A stretch of 64,000 bases of DNA, from positions 124,001-188,000 of the forward strand of contig CAIRZB010000001.1 in NCBI GenBank assembly GCA_903882935.1, given 5' to 3'. Origin of the DNA: an uncultured Parafilimonas sp. GTDB taxonomy: Bacteria; Bacteroidota; Bacteroidia; Chitinophagales; Chitinophagaceae. This document shows, piece by piece, positions 24,223 through 33,703 of the stretch. The translations under genes were made by a program, and so were the position numbers. The notes under the pieces were generated by a model that ran no database searches, was not told the DNA's origin, and saw only the letters and a list, made by a program, of their open reading frames with translations. Positions within the stretch are counted from its first letter, which is position 1; each line of letters begins with the position of its first letter.

Positions 24223-26190
24223 ATGAAGAGCTTCTCGAAATTTATTCTTTTCTGCCTTTGCCTTGCATGCATAAATTGCATGGCTCAAAAGCCCGTAAAA
24301 CTATCTTCGCCGAACGGGCAAATACAATATACCTTTCTGTTGGCAAACAAGGCACCCATGTACAATGTACTTTATAAGGGGCAACCCCTCATAACCAATA
24401 GTAAGCTGGGGCTTGTTTTTAGCGACGGGGTTTTTGAAAATGACTTGACCCTACAAAAGCCGTTATTTAAAGATACGGTGGAAGATTATGTATTAGCGGT
24501 GGGTAAAGCAAGCCATGTGCGGGACGTTTATAAGCAGGTTACCATACCATTGCAGCAACCCTCCACTGGCAGGCGTGTAAACCTTGAAGTAAGGACTTTC
24601 AACGACGGCTTGGCTTTTAGGTACGTGTTTTTGGCAAAGCCGGGTGTAGATTCCATGGTTATTACAGATGAAAACACCACCTTCAATTTTACCGGCAACC
24701 CCGTTATGCGGGCGTTGTTTTTGCCCAGCTACACATCGTCCCACGAGGGGCCGTATATGGCAAAACCGTTAAGCGAAATACAGGAAGATACGCTGAGCGA
24801 TATGCCCGCCTTGTTTGAGTTTTCCAATGGCACTTACGTGGGGGTTACAGAAGCTGCTTTGTTAGATTACGCAGGCATGTACCTGGAGAAACACAATGGG
24901 GTGCTTGTAAGCAAGCTTTCTCCGTGGCCGGGGCAAACAACTGTAAAAGTAAGGGCTGCTTTGCCACACCACAGCCCATGGCGTGTATTGCTTATTAGCG
25001 ACAGGGTAGGGGCACTGATAGAGTCAAATATCATCACAAGCCTTAATGCACCGTGCAAAATACAGAATGTTGCGTGGGTAAAGCCGGGAACCTCCACCTT
25101 TCCTTGGTGGAACGGCAATGTGGTGCCGGATACCATAAATGCACCCGGTAATAACTTTGTTACCAATAAATACTACATTGATTTTTGTGCGCGTAACCAC
25201 ATTGCTTACCATTCAGTGGTGGAGTACGGCTTGCACCAGTGGTATATGGATGACGGGGTGGGTTTTCAGCCAGGCCCTCTTGCCGATGTTACCACGCCAG
25301 TGCCCGGCCTTGACATGAAAGAAATTTGCGACTACGGCAAAAGCGTGGGCGTAGGTATAAGAGTATGGGTGCATTTTTATGCTTTATACCCTAAGCTTGA
25401 CAGTGCCTTTGCCATTTTTGAAAAATGGGGTTTACAAGGTATGATGGTTGATTTTATGGATAGGGACGACCAGCTAATGGTTAATATGCAAACGGAAATA
25501 TTGGAAAAAGCTGCACTGCACCATTTACATATCCAATTTCACGGTGCTTATAAGCCCACCGGCCTTAACCGCACCTACCCAAATGAATTTACACGGGAGG
25601 GTACCCGCAACTATGAAGTAAATAAATGGGGCCCGGGCCTTAATGCCGACCATGATATTAATATGCCTTTTACGCGCCTGCTTGCAGGTTCTACTGATTA
25701 TCATTTAGGTGGTTTTAGGGCTGTGGCAGATGCTTTTTATCTGCCACAATACACCCGTCCGTTAATGTTGGGTACACGCTGCCACATGCTGGCAATGTAT
25801 GTTGTGTTGCAAAATGCCGTAAGCATGGTATGCGATTATCCGGCCGCGTACGAGGGGCAGCCAGGCTTTGAATTTATACAACAAGTACCCACCAATTGGG
25901 ATGAAACAAAGGTGCCAGATGCTAAAACTGGCGAATATGTTGCTATTGCCCGCAGGCAAGGCGACGATTGGTACATTGGTGCCATTACCAACCATGAGGC
26001 AAGGCAACTTAGCATACCCTTAAGCTTTTTGGGTGATGGCAGTTACACCGCTGACATTTACAGCGATGCAAAAGATGTACTAAGCCAGCCCAACCATTTA
26101 GATAAACAAACCCGACATGTTTCTAAAGCCGATACGATAACCGTTTGGTTAGCGGGTGGTGGTGGCGCAGCGGTAATAATAAGGAAGTAG
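24223..26190 (+). CDS. Glycoside hydrolase family 97 (alpha-glycosidase)
   Basis: A 655-aa periplasmic or surface glycosidase with a signal peptide ending around CINCMAQ. The N-terminal beta-sandwich begins with SPNGQIQYTFLL, then a (beta/alpha)8 barrel (residues ~280-560) and a small C-terminal beta domain. Key barrel motifs are GMMVDFMDRDDQ (D410) and PNEFTREGTRNYE. GH97 includes inverting alpha-glucosidases (SusB type, catalytic Glu) and retaining alpha-galactosidases (Asp nucleophile); an Asp at the VDFMD position favours the retaining group, though that is an alignment by eye. No SusC/SusD pair is adjacent, so it is not part of a canonical polysaccharide-utilisation locus here. Confidence 0.92.
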   Translation: MKSFSKFILFCLCLACINCMAQKPVKLSSPNGQIQYTFLLANKAPMYNVLYKGQPLITNSKLGLVFSDGVFENDLTLQKPLFKDTVEDYVLAVGKASHVRDVYKQVTIPLQQPSTGRRVNLEVRTFNDGLAFRYVFLAKPGVDSMVITDENTTFNFTGNPVMRALFLPSYTSSHEGPYMAKPLSEIQEDTLSDMPALFEFSNGTYVGVTEAALLDYAGMYLEKHNGVLVSKLSPWPGQTTVKVRAALPHHSPWRVLLISDRVGALIESNIITSLNAPCKIQNVAWVKPGTSTFPWWNGNVVPDTINAPGNNFVTNKYYIDFCARNHIAYHSVVEYGLHQWYMDDGVGFQPGPLADVTTPVPGLDMKEICDYGKSVGVGIRVWVHFYALYPKLDSAFAIFEKWGLQGMMVDFMDRDDQLMVNMQTEILEKAALHHLHIQFHGAYKPTGLNRTYPNEFTREGTRNYEVNKWGPGLNADHDINMPFTRLLAGSTDYHLGGFRAVADAFYLPQYTRPLMLGTRCHMLAMYVVLQNAVSMVCDYPAAYEGQPGFEFIQQVPTNWDETKVPDAKTGEYVAIARRQGDDWYIGAITNHEARQLSIPLSFLGDGSYTADIYSDAKDVLSQPNHLDKQTRHVSKADTITVWLAGGGGAAVIIRK

Positions 26191-26195
26191 GTATT

Positions 26196-26450
26196 GAGCC
26201 GGAAAGTCGGAAAGTCGGAAAGTCAGTAAGACAGAAAGTCGGGAAGGCGGAAAGTCCGTAAAGTTGAATGTCCGTAAGTCGGAAAATGATAGCAAAATAG
26301 AATAGTTAGAAATCTGTTTGATCGGCATCCCCTAAATAGGATATACTTAAAGTCGGTGGGTTGCTGCGTTTCTACCGGGCTTTCCCACTTTATGTCTTGA
26401 TTTACGGACTTTCGGTCTTCCCGACTTTCCATCTTCCTAATTTTCGAACT
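26196..26450. repeat. GGAAAGTC word array with inverted copy between convergent genes
   Basis: At least six GGAAAGTC-like words run through 26196-26286. A 29-nt block at 26234-26262 (starting GAAAGTCGGGAAG) reappears inverted at 26401-26429, 27 of 29 bases matching, so the transcript could form a long hairpin with a loop of about 138 nt. It lies between the stops of the convergent GH97 and rpe genes. It is non-coding and could act as a bidirectional terminator or be a repeat relic. Confidence 0.75.
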
Positions 26451-26454
26451 TTTA

Positions 26455-27102
26455 TTATGCCAACCTTAATTGCGCAATTGCTTGCGTAGGATTAATAGCC
26501 TTAAATACTGAGCTGCCAGCCACCAGTACATCTGCGCCTGCAAGCACCAATTCGGCAGCGTTGCTTAAATCAACACCACCGTCAATTTCAATCAGGGCTT
26601 GGGACCCTGTTTCCATGATTAGTTTTTTTAAAGCCCTTATTTTGTCATAGGTTTTGTAAATAAATTTTTGCCCCCCAAAGCCGGGGTTTACGCTCATTAC
26701 CAGCACAATATCAACATCTTCAATTATATCAACTAAAAAATGGGCTGGGGTGTGCGGGTTAATGGCCACGCCGGCCTTCATGCCCAGGCTTTTAATTTGT
26801 TGAATATTGCGGTGCAGGTTTTGGCAGGCCTCAAAATGTACGCTTAGGTGGTCGGCCCCGGCGTTTTTAAAATCTTGGGCATATTTGCCTGGCTCCTCAA
26901 TCATCAGGTGTACATCGCATGGCTTTGAGGTAGCTTTACGTATATGTTCAATAATGGGTAGCCCGAAGCTAATGTTGGGTACAAAACGGCCATCCATCAC
27001 GTCCAAATGCAGCCAATCAGCCACACTGTTGTTTACCATGTCGCACTCTTCCTGCAGCCGCAGGAAATTGGATGCCAAAAAAGATGGTGCTATAAGGGCC
27101 AT
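26455..27102 (-). CDS. rpe: Ribulose-phosphate 3-epimerase
   Basis: TIM-barrel epimerase interconverting ribulose 5-phosphate and xylulose 5-phosphate in the pentose phosphate pathway. Signatures are IAPSFLASNFLRL at the N-terminus, LHLDVMDGRFVPNISFG (metal-binding His and Asp), CDVHLMIEEP, MSVNPGFGGQKFI and IEIDGGVDLSNA. The length (215 aa) is standard. It is transcribed toward the GH97 gene, with which it shares a repeat-rich 264-bp convergent interval. There is no operon partner; the Lrp/AsnC gene upstream is 180 bp away on the same strand. Confidence 0.96.
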   Translation of the reverse strand: MALIAPSFLASNFLRLQEECDMVNNSVADWLHLDVMDGRFVPNISFGLPIIEHIRKATSKPCDVHLMIEEPGKYAQDFKNAGADHLSVHFEACQNLHRNIQQIKSLGMKAGVAINPHTPAHFLVDIIEDVDIVLVMSVNPGFGGQKFIYKTYDKIRALKKLIMETGSQALIEIDGGVDLSNAAELVLAGADVLVAGSSVFKAINPTQAIAQLRLA

Positions 27103-27282
27103 GTTATTTAATTTGGTTTATAAAATTGGCGGTTTTCAATTAACGGTTGGCCAAAGGTTACCGTGTTGCTTCGTTTGCTTTTTGCGCCTGATGCAGGTAA
27201 GGCTGATACCGCTGAGTTTAATTCTCTAGGCTTCGTTTCTCCGGGTCTTTTGCCTTTAAACCTCCCCACGTTTCCCAACTAT

Positions 27283-27750
27283 TTAGGTATTCACCAGTAC
27301 ATTTCTGGCAAAACTTTCTTCCAACGAAATAAAGGTTTCGGTACGTTCGATACCTTTTATTTTTTGTAATTCATCATGCAAAACAAAACGCAATTGCTGA
27401 ATGTCTTTGCAAACAATCTCTGCAAACATGCTGTAATTGCCGGTGGTATAATTTAGGCGAACAATTTGTGGTATTTTGCGCAATTCCTTGGCCACAGAGT
27501 CGTATAGTGAGCTTTTTTCCAAATAAATGCCTATAAAAGCAATAACGTCGTACCCCAGTTGCTTTAAATCTACATTTAGCTTTGTACCCTTAACCACCCC
27601 AATCTCCTCCAGCTTTTTAATACGCACATGAATGGTGCCGCCTGAAACAAAAAGCTTCTTGCCAAGGTCGGCATAGGATATCCCCGCGTTCTCCATCATT
27701 TCCTGTATTATCTGGAAATCCAATTTGTCTAAATTGAGTTTTGCGCTCAT
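27283..27750 (-). CDS. Lrp/AsnC-family transcriptional regulator
   Basis: A 155-aa feast/famine regulator. The N-terminal HTH (residues ~5-60) reads LDKLDFQIIQEMMENAG then SYADLGKKLFVSGGTIHVRI, and the C-terminal RAM ligand-binding domain follows (residues ~70-150, with YTTGNYSMFAEIVCKD). Such proteins form octamers that bind amino acids and bend DNA. It is close to Lrp/AsnC proteins recurrent in Bacteroidota. It reads away from the tRNA-like RNA locus, with 146 bp between its start and the RNA 5' end, so their promoters share that AT-rich interval. The effector and targets are unknown. Confidence 0.93.
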   Translation of the reverse strand: MSAKLNLDKLDFQIIQEMMENAGISYADLGKKLFVSGGTIHVRIKKLEEIGVVKGTKLNVDLKQLGYDVIAFIGIYLEKSSLYDSVAKELRKIPQIVRLNYTTGNYSMFAEIVCKDIQQLRFVLHDELQKIKGIERTETFISLEESFARNVLVNT

Positions 27751-27896
27751 TTTGCTATGTTTGTTGGAAATTTTTTAAATTTATATGTAATTTAATAAAT
27801 ATTCTCTATATTTTTAATTTTTTCGTTGAATTATTTACAATCAATAAAGGCTTTTTTGTAATATTGCCACCGCAAACATAAACAAGTTATTGATAC

Positions 27897-28062
27897 TGTG
27901 GGGTGATGAAATCTTTGGCAGACATGCCCTCTCGTCTCGGGGGTGGGGATAACAGGATAAAGTATAACATAGAGTCGACCTAACCACGGCCGACCGGGGT
28001 TGACCACCAGACTTTGTGTTCTATCTAACTGCCCCGTGTAGGTTCGACCCCTACCCCTACAG
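27897..28062 (+). ncRNA. tRNA-like structured RNA with a 94-nt variable domain
   Basis: Ends fold like a tRNA: acceptor TGTGGGG (27897-27903) pairs with CCCTACA (28055-28061) over 7 bp (one G-U), discriminator G28062, no encoded CCA. The T arm is canonical: GTAGG, loop TTCGACC, CCTAC (28038-28054). The D arm is class-II, Leu-like: 3-bp ATG/CAT stem and a loop with TTGGCAGA. An anticodon-position hairpin CCCTC-TCGTCTC-GGGGG (27927-27943) lacks U33 and would read GTC, which fits no class-II tRNA. Between it and the T arm are 94 nt instead of at most ~20; these fold by eye through GGGG/CCCC, CAG/CTG, GATA/TATC and GTCGACC/GGTTGAC. A strong terminator follows. It looks like a diverged tRNA or tRNA mimic; I know no named family that matches. 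Confidence 0.55.
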
Positions 28063-28073
28063 CAGTTTTTTTT

Positions 28074-28108
28074 AAAAGGCCTTAATCTTCAACAGATTAA
28101 GGCCTTTT
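28074..28108 (+). terminator. Strong intrinsic terminator after the tRNA-like RNA
   Basis: 14-bp perfect stem AAAAGGCCTTAATC / GATTAAGGCCTTTT with a 7-nt loop, only 11 nt past the RNA's predicted discriminator base. The stem's own T-tract supplies the U-run. It supports the locus being an independent short transcript. Confidence 0.85.
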
Positions 28109-28222
28109 AATATTTATACGTACTGTTATAATATACTCATTTTGCAACACCTTGCTAGTTGAATTAACCGATATTGCCTATTTTGGTGGCAAATGGTTGT
28201 TTACACCAGATATAAACGTTAT

Positions 28223-31096
28223 ATGAAATTTGCCTGTCTTCTGGTAACCTTTTATTTATCCCTGTGTTGCTGTTTTTGCCAGCCATTGCAGCATATTGCC
28301 AATTGCCCGTCCAACGAGGTGTACGATATGTTGCTTGATAAAAAAGGCTTTATTTGGGTAGCACACAATTTGGGTGTGAGCCGGTACGACGGAATAAGCT
28401 TTACGAGTTTCAATAATCCAGAAGAAACATCCATTAGTATGACTGACCTGGTGGAGGATAGGCATGGCCGTATATGGTGCCACAACTTTAATGGGCAGAT
28501 ATTTTATATTAAGGATGATAAAATGGTTTATTTAAAAGGGTATGATTTTAAGAAGGAGTTTAGTTTTCCGCGAATGATGCTTTTTGGTGATGAACTTGTA
28601 GCTACTTGTCATTCTGGTTTATTTGTATGCAATACAAACACGCTTGAAAGCCGCTACATTACGGTAGATACTAACGACACTGTGCAAGCAAAGGCAACAG
28701 AATCGATGTGTGTGTTGAATAATAAACTGCTTGTTTATGGCTTTGGTAGCTGGTACACTTACAACCATCAGGCTGGGCTTTGCAGAATTGGAATGAACGA
28801 TGTTGCGTTGCCAATAGCAAAGGCCAAACTAAGTGGCCTGCTGCTTGAGCCTGCGGTGTTTACGGATACGGCATATGTTGTACAGAGAAACGGAGGGATG
28901 ATTTATGGAATTACGTTTACTAGTGGCAAGATTGCCGAGGTGGTAAAGAAAGAAGAAAATGCTTACATAAACAGTGTGAACGTAGAAAATAAAAGTGTTT
29001 TTATAAATACAAAAACACGCACCAGTTCCCTCAATGGCAAAGATTCCGTTGTGGGTTATAACTTGTCGTCGGTGCTGCACGATAAAGAGGGTAATTTATG
29101 GCTGGGCAGCCTTTCACGCGGCTTATATGTTTCATACCAAAACTCGGACTGGAAATTGATTCTAGGTATCACATATAAAAATGGTGATTATGTAAGATGG
29201 TTGTGCAACGCTGGTAATAATTTTGTTACGGGTAGCCAGTCAGGAAGAGTAAGCGTAGTGCGCTCCATTGGCGCAAGTGCTGGCAAAAGTACGTATGTTG
29301 TTCCGGTGGGCGATGGCGAGATTGAGAGCATGCAAGTAGTAGACAGCAATAGCTATTTTATTAGCTCCTCAAATAAATCGTATATCCTACATGTAGAAAA
29401 GCAGAAATTAGATACGGTTGGAAATTTTTTTGCAAAAGATATGGTTGTATATGGCCGTAAGGTTTATGCGGCATCGGCGGCGGGTATTTTAATTGCAGAT
29501 GTGTCTGGCTTGGGTTATACTGGTGGGGATGTTTTTTTTAACAAAAACTTTCCGGTTAACAGAATAATGCCAAACCAAGGCTTTTTTCTGTATAACCGTA
29601 ATAGGGGGCGTTGCAGGGCACTGTTGTTCGACTCGGTAACTTCCAGTTTACTAGCTTCATTTAAAGATGGGTTACAACAAATAAAAGATGGTAATATGTT
29701 GCCAGTGCTTTTTAACGGCAAGCCATTGTATGTTTCGTCTATGGTGCGTTGCTTGGGTAAAGTTTATGCTGCCACTTTCAATAACGGTTTATTTGTAATT
29801 GACTCGGGCAGGGCTAAGCAGCTGGGCGGCATCGTGCAGTCTCCAACAGATGCAATTGTAAGGATAAAGCGTTGTAAAAACCATATTTGGCTTTTTAGGA
29901 CACACGACATTGAAGTATTTGATGCAACGAGCAATAGGTATCTTGATATTCCCCCATTTCCATTAGATGTTTCAAACGTTAGCGATGTTGAGGAAGACGG
30001 GCATAATATTTATTTGGCAACGTACGATGGCGTTTATGGCATACCATACCCAGCTAGTAATAATATGGTTAAAACTGATGCTGTAATACTGTATTTGCTG
30101 GTAAATAACAGGGATACGGTGTTGTATTCGGGTGCTGTACTGCCGGTTAATAAAAATAACTTGCTGTTGCAACTGGCGGTACCAGTTTATAGAAACGCAT
30201 CCCAGCTGCACTTTAAATACCGCCTTGTTAGCAATGGCAATAACGAAAACGGCGGTGACATTTGGTATTATACGCAAGACGGCCAGCGGGAGTTGCATTT
30301 TAATGCACTAAAATCGGGTAATTATTTTGTTGAGGTATTTGCTATCATTAACAATAGAGTGGTTAGCAACAAGCCGTTGGTGTACTATTTTACCATTGAA
30401 AAGCCATGGTACAACACATGGTGGTTTTATTTGACAAGCCTGCTATTAACAGTTTTAATAAGCATTGCTTTGTACAGATACCGGTTGAGGCAACTGATGA
30501 AAATGGAGAGGATGCGGCGGAAAATATCCAATGACCTACACGACGATATCGGCTCAACATTAAGCAGTATTAATGTTTATAGCCAATTGGCAAAAGGTAA
30601 TTATGGCAACGAGGCGTATATTGAAACAATACAGCATAATGCGGTGAGCGTAATTAACAGCTTGGATGATTTGGTATGGAATATAAACCCAAAAAACGAT
30701 ACATTAGGGCAGTTAGTTGGCCGTATGCAGTTGTTTGCGGTACCCTTTCTTAGTGAAAAAGGTATTTCTTGTACCTTTAAAATGAAACTATCCAATGCAT
30801 CGGTGGTGATGCTTCCCGATGCGAGGGTTAACCTATACCTGCTGTTTAAAGAAATTATCAGTAATGTAAATAAGCACTCTGGCGGCTCCGATTGTGGGAT
30901 ATACCTTATACAAATACGTAATAGCATACGGCTGGTGGTAAAAGACAACGGCAGGGGCTTTAATAAGGAAAATACGAACCAACACCGCAATGGTTTGCGC
31001 ACCATGGCGGAACGTGTGAAAGAGCTTAATGGGAAAATAGCCATAAAAAGTATGTTGGGTGTTGGCACTGAAATTCGTGTTGATTGCAAGTTGTAG
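28223..31096 (+). CDS. Sensor histidine kinase with two-component-regulator propeller domain
   Basis: A 957-aa membrane sensor. After a signal peptide the periplasmic part (to ~730) carries propeller repeats, seen in motifs like FIWVAHNLGVSRYDGISF, RHGRIWC and GNLWLGSLSRGLY, and a Y_Y_Y-like segment before a single transmembrane helix (WWFYLTSLLLTVLISIAL, ~residue 735-752). The cytoplasmic part is HisKA_3 type with H-box RRKISNDLHDDIGSTLSSI (His near residue 773) and an HATPase_c domain (N-box EIISNVNKHS, VVKDNGRGF, GVGTEIRV). ATG 28223 gives a proper signal peptide; the frame opens at 28193. No response regulator is adjacent, so its partner (LuxR/NarL type expected) is elsewhere. Propeller sensors of this kind usually respond to extracellular glycans or signals. 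Confidence 0.88.
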   Translation: MKFACLLVTFYLSLCCCFCQPLQHIANCPSNEVYDMLLDKKGFIWVAHNLGVSRYDGISFTSFNNPEETSISMTDLVEDRHGRIWCHNFNGQIFYIKDDKMVYLKGYDFKKEFSFPRMMLFGDELVATCHSGLFVCNTNTLESRYITVDTNDTVQAKATESMCVLNNKLLVYGFGSWYTYNHQAGLCRIGMNDVALPIAKAKLSGLLLEPAVFTDTAYVVQRNGGMIYGITFTSGKIAEVVKKEENAYINSVNVENKSVFINTKTRTSSLNGKDSVVGYNLSSVLHDKEGNLWLGSLSRGLYVSYQNSDWKLILGITYKNGDYVRWLCNAGNNFVTGSQSGRVSVVRSIGASAGKSTYVVPVGDGEIESMQVVDSNSYFISSSNKSYILHVEKQKLDTVGNFFAKDMVVYGRKVYAASAAGILIADVSGLGYTGGDVFFNKNFPVNRIMPNQGFFLYNRNRGRCRALLFDSVTSSLLASFKDGLQQIKDGNMLPVLFNGKPLYVSSMVRCLGKVYAATFNNGLFVIDSGRAKQLGGIVQSPTDAIVRIKRCKNHIWLFRTHDIEVFDATSNRYLDIPPFPLDVSNVSDVEEDGHNIYLATYDGVYGIPYPASNNMVKTDAVILYLLVNNRDTVLYSGAVLPVNKNNLLLQLAVPVYRNASQLHFKYRLVSNGNNENGGDIWYYTQDGQRELHFNALKSGNYFVEVFAIINNRVVSNKPLVYYFTIEKPWYNTWWFYLTSLLLTVLISIALYRYRLRQLMKMERMRRKISNDLHDDIGSTLSSINVYSQLAKGNYGNEAYIETIQHNAVSVINSLDDLVWNINPKNDTLGQLVGRMQLFAVPFLSEKGISCTFKMKLSNASVVMLPDARVNLYLLFKEIISNVNKHSGGSDCGIYLIQIRNSIRLVVKDNGRGFNKENTNQHRNGLRTMAERVKELNGKIAIKSMLGVGTEIRVDCKL

Positions 31097-31291
31097 AAAA
31101 CTTGGGAAGTTTAAAAATAGCATTTCAGACGAGTGGTTTTTGGGAAAGCAAGATTTTTAAATGTTAGGATAGTTTTTGCTAGTATCACCGGCTATTATAA
31201 TATTTTTCTGTTGGGTCGCTATAGTCCCAAATATACCCTGCGTTTTGTATATTCGTACCGGCCCATTTTTCACCAGAATAAAACAAATGCC

Positions 31292-33703
31292 ATGCAACGC
31301 TGGATTATCTTGTTCCTCTTCCTCCCTTTTGCAGCCCCTGCCCAAAAAACATCCATTGCGGAAAAAACAAAGGGCATGAAAGCCTACCAAGGTTATTTTA
31401 ACTTTTACTGGGATGAGGCTACTGGGAAAGTTTTTTTGGAGATAAGCCGGCTTGATTCCGAAATACTGTACCAAACATCTTTGCCAGCTGGCCTTGGCTC
31501 TAACGATGTGGGGCTTGACAGGGGTATACTTGGTGCAACCACCATTGTTAAGTTTACCAAGGTTGGTAATAAAATATTGATGGTACAGCCCAACTATGCC
31601 TACCGTGCGGTTACTGCAGATTTAGCCGAAAAAAGGGCGGTGGAGCAGAGTTTTGCGCAATCTACGCTCTGGGGCTTTACCATTGAGGCCGAAACAAACG
31701 GTGTTGTGCTGGTTGATGCCACTAATTTTATACTCAGGGATGCGGTTGGGGTAGCCAGCCGATTAAGCGCAACAGGGCAGGGCAGTTACGGTTTTGACGC
31801 ATCGCGCAGTGCCATATACCTGCCCCGCACAAAAGACTTTCCCTTAAATACAGAGATAGAAGCTACTGTTACATTTACCAACAGTGGCCATGCAGGCGCA
31901 TTCGTTTCTTCAGTAACACCTTCCGCCGAGGCTGTTACCCTGCGCGTGCACCATTCGTTTGTGCAATTACCTGACAATAATTATACCCCAAGGGTGTTTG
32001 ACCCCCGTTCAGGATTTTTTACCAACAGTTATTACGATTATGCAACGCCAGTTACTGAACCCATACAAAAATATTTTATCGCCCGCCACCGCCTGCAAAA
32101 AAAAGACCCCTCGGCAGCCCTGAGCGAACCCGTAAAACCGATAGTTTATTACCTAGATAATGGTACGCCCGAGCCAATACGCAGTGCATTGTTGGACGGT
32201 GCCCGTTGGTGGAACCAAGCCTTTGAGGCCGCCGGGTACAAAAATGCTTTTCAGGTACAGGTTTTGCCCGACAGTGCCGACCCGATGGATATACGCTACA
32301 ATATGATTAACTGGGTACACCGTTCCACCCGGGGATGGTCGTTTGGGTCAGCCGTTACTGATCCCCGAACCGGCGAAATAATAAAGGGCAATGTTACACT
32401 TGGCTCGCTGCGGGTAAGGCAGGACTATTTGATAGCAAGCGGCCTACTGTCCCCATTTGCAAACGGTACGCCTGCTGATAACAAGATGCTTACAATGGCT
32501 TTACAGCGGCTAAGGCACCTTGCCGCGCACGAAGTGGGCCATACCATCGGTTTGATGCACAATTATATTGCCAGTGCCCAAAACCGCGCCAGCGTGATGG
32601 ATTACCCGCACCCGCAAGCTAAGCTGGACGCGAAAGGCGAGATTGACTTGGGCGATGCCTATACCGATGGTATTGGTGATTGGGATAAGGTAACAATAGC
32701 CTACGGTTACCAGGATTTTCCAACCGGTACAGATGAGCCTGCTGCATTAAACAAAATATTATCCGACGCGGCCGCAAAAGGGTTCACATTTATTTCCGAC
32801 CGGGACGCGCGCGACCCGGCAGGACTGCACCCTAATGCCCATTTGTGGGACAACGGTAGCGACCCAGTGGCCGAACTGAAGGATGTGATGAAGATAAGGG
32901 CAAAAGCATTGGCGCAATTTGGCGTAAACAATATAACTAAAGGCACGCCGATGGCCATGTTAGAAGATGTACTGGTGCCTGTGTATTTGTACCACCGTTA
33001 CCAGGTTGAATCTGTAACTAAACTGGTGGGCGGTATGTATTACAATTATGCCCTGCGCGGCGATGGCCAGGTGGTAACCCGCCCGCTGAGTAGGGAAGCC
33101 CAGCTGGCTGCCTTGCAAGCGGCCGTAGAATGTATTGACCCCAAAGCACTGGCCCTGCCCGACAATATAACAAAGTTGATACCACCGCGCCCTGCAGAGT
33201 ACGATTATAACCGGGAGTTGTTTAAGCGCCGCACGGGCCTTGCTTTTGACCCCTTGGCTGCCGCAGAAACTGCTGCCGACTTGCCGCTTTCGTTTTTATT
33301 TAATGTAGACCGCCTAAATAGGATGGTTGAATATAAAACAATTACCAACGGGTTGGGTGTGGATGAAATGGTGGGCGTATTAATGGCCAAAACATGGAAG
33401 GCCACCAGGCTGAATGGTTTGGAAGGGCTGATATTGCAGCAAAATGAGCAATTATTGCTAACCTATTTACTGTCAGCATCCATCAGCAATGATGCATCCT
33501 TTGCTACCAAGGCTGCTATGTTGAAGGCTATTGATGATATTAAAACTTATGCGGAAGCACAACTTAAAACTACCAAGAACGATTCATACAAGGGCTACCT
33601 GTTGCTAACGCTTGAACGGATAAAAGCACCGGAAAGCGCAAAGCCAACATTGCACATGCCCCAGCCGCCAGGTTCTCCCATTGGTGAGGAGGACGGGTTT
33701 TAA
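31292..33703 (+). CDS. Zinc-dependent metalloprotease (metzincin, DUF5117/DUF4953 type)
   Basis: A secreted 803-aa protease with signal peptide MQRWIILFLFLPFAAPAQ. The metzincin zinc site HEVGHTIGLMH (HExxHxxGxxH, about residues 413-423) and the downstream Met-turn ASVMDY (~434) are intact, so it should be active. The preceding ~400 residues and the long C-terminal helical part match the Bacteroidota family annotated as zinc-dependent metalloprotease with DUF5117 and DUF4953. ATG 31292 is the start giving a signal peptide; 53 extra in-frame residues upstream are not credible. It would degrade proteins or peptides outside the cytoplasm. It appears monocistronic. Confidence 0.9.
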   Translation: MQRWIILFLFLPFAAPAQKTSIAEKTKGMKAYQGYFNFYWDEATGKVFLEISRLDSEILYQTSLPAGLGSNDVGLDRGILGATTIVKFTKVGNKILMVQPNYAYRAVTADLAEKRAVEQSFAQSTLWGFTIEAETNGVVLVDATNFILRDAVGVASRLSATGQGSYGFDASRSAIYLPRTKDFPLNTEIEATVTFTNSGHAGAFVSSVTPSAEAVTLRVHHSFVQLPDNNYTPRVFDPRSGFFTNSYYDYATPVTEPIQKYFIARHRLQKKDPSAALSEPVKPIVYYLDNGTPEPIRSALLDGARWWNQAFEAAGYKNAFQVQVLPDSADPMDIRYNMINWVHRSTRGWSFGSAVTDPRTGEIIKGNVTLGSLRVRQDYLIASGLLSPFANGTPADNKMLTMALQRLRHLAAHEVGHTIGLMHNYIASAQNRASVMDYPHPQAKLDAKGEIDLGDAYTDGIGDWDKVTIAYGYQDFPTGTDEPAALNKILSDAAAKGFTFISDRDARDPAGLHPNAHLWDNGSDPVAELKDVMKIRAKALAQFGVNNITKGTPMAMLEDVLVPVYLYHRYQVESVTKLVGGMYYNYALRGDGQVVTRPLSREAQLAALQAAVECIDPKALALPDNITKLIPPRPAEYDYNRELFKRRTGLAFDPLAAAETAADLPLSFLFNVDRLNRMVEYKTITNGLGVDEMVGVLMAKTWKATRLNGLEGLILQQNEQLLLTYLLSASISNDASFATKAAMLKAIDDIKTYAEAQLKTTKNDSYKGYLLLTLERIKAPESAKPTLHMPQPPGSPIGEEDGF

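Noticed and set aside
26196..26286. CRISPR-like array of GGAAAGTC units
   Set aside because: Units are 8-9 nt with no unique spacers of constant length and no cas genes anywhere in the window.
27897..28062. tmRNA or a group I intron inside a tRNA
   Set aside because: Too short for tmRNA and lacking its 5' end and tag frame; the insert is 94 nt and lies in the variable region, too small and misplaced for a group I intron.
31133..31291. N-terminal extension of the metzincin from 31133
   Set aside because: The extra 53 residues would bury the obvious signal peptide that starts at ATG 31292.
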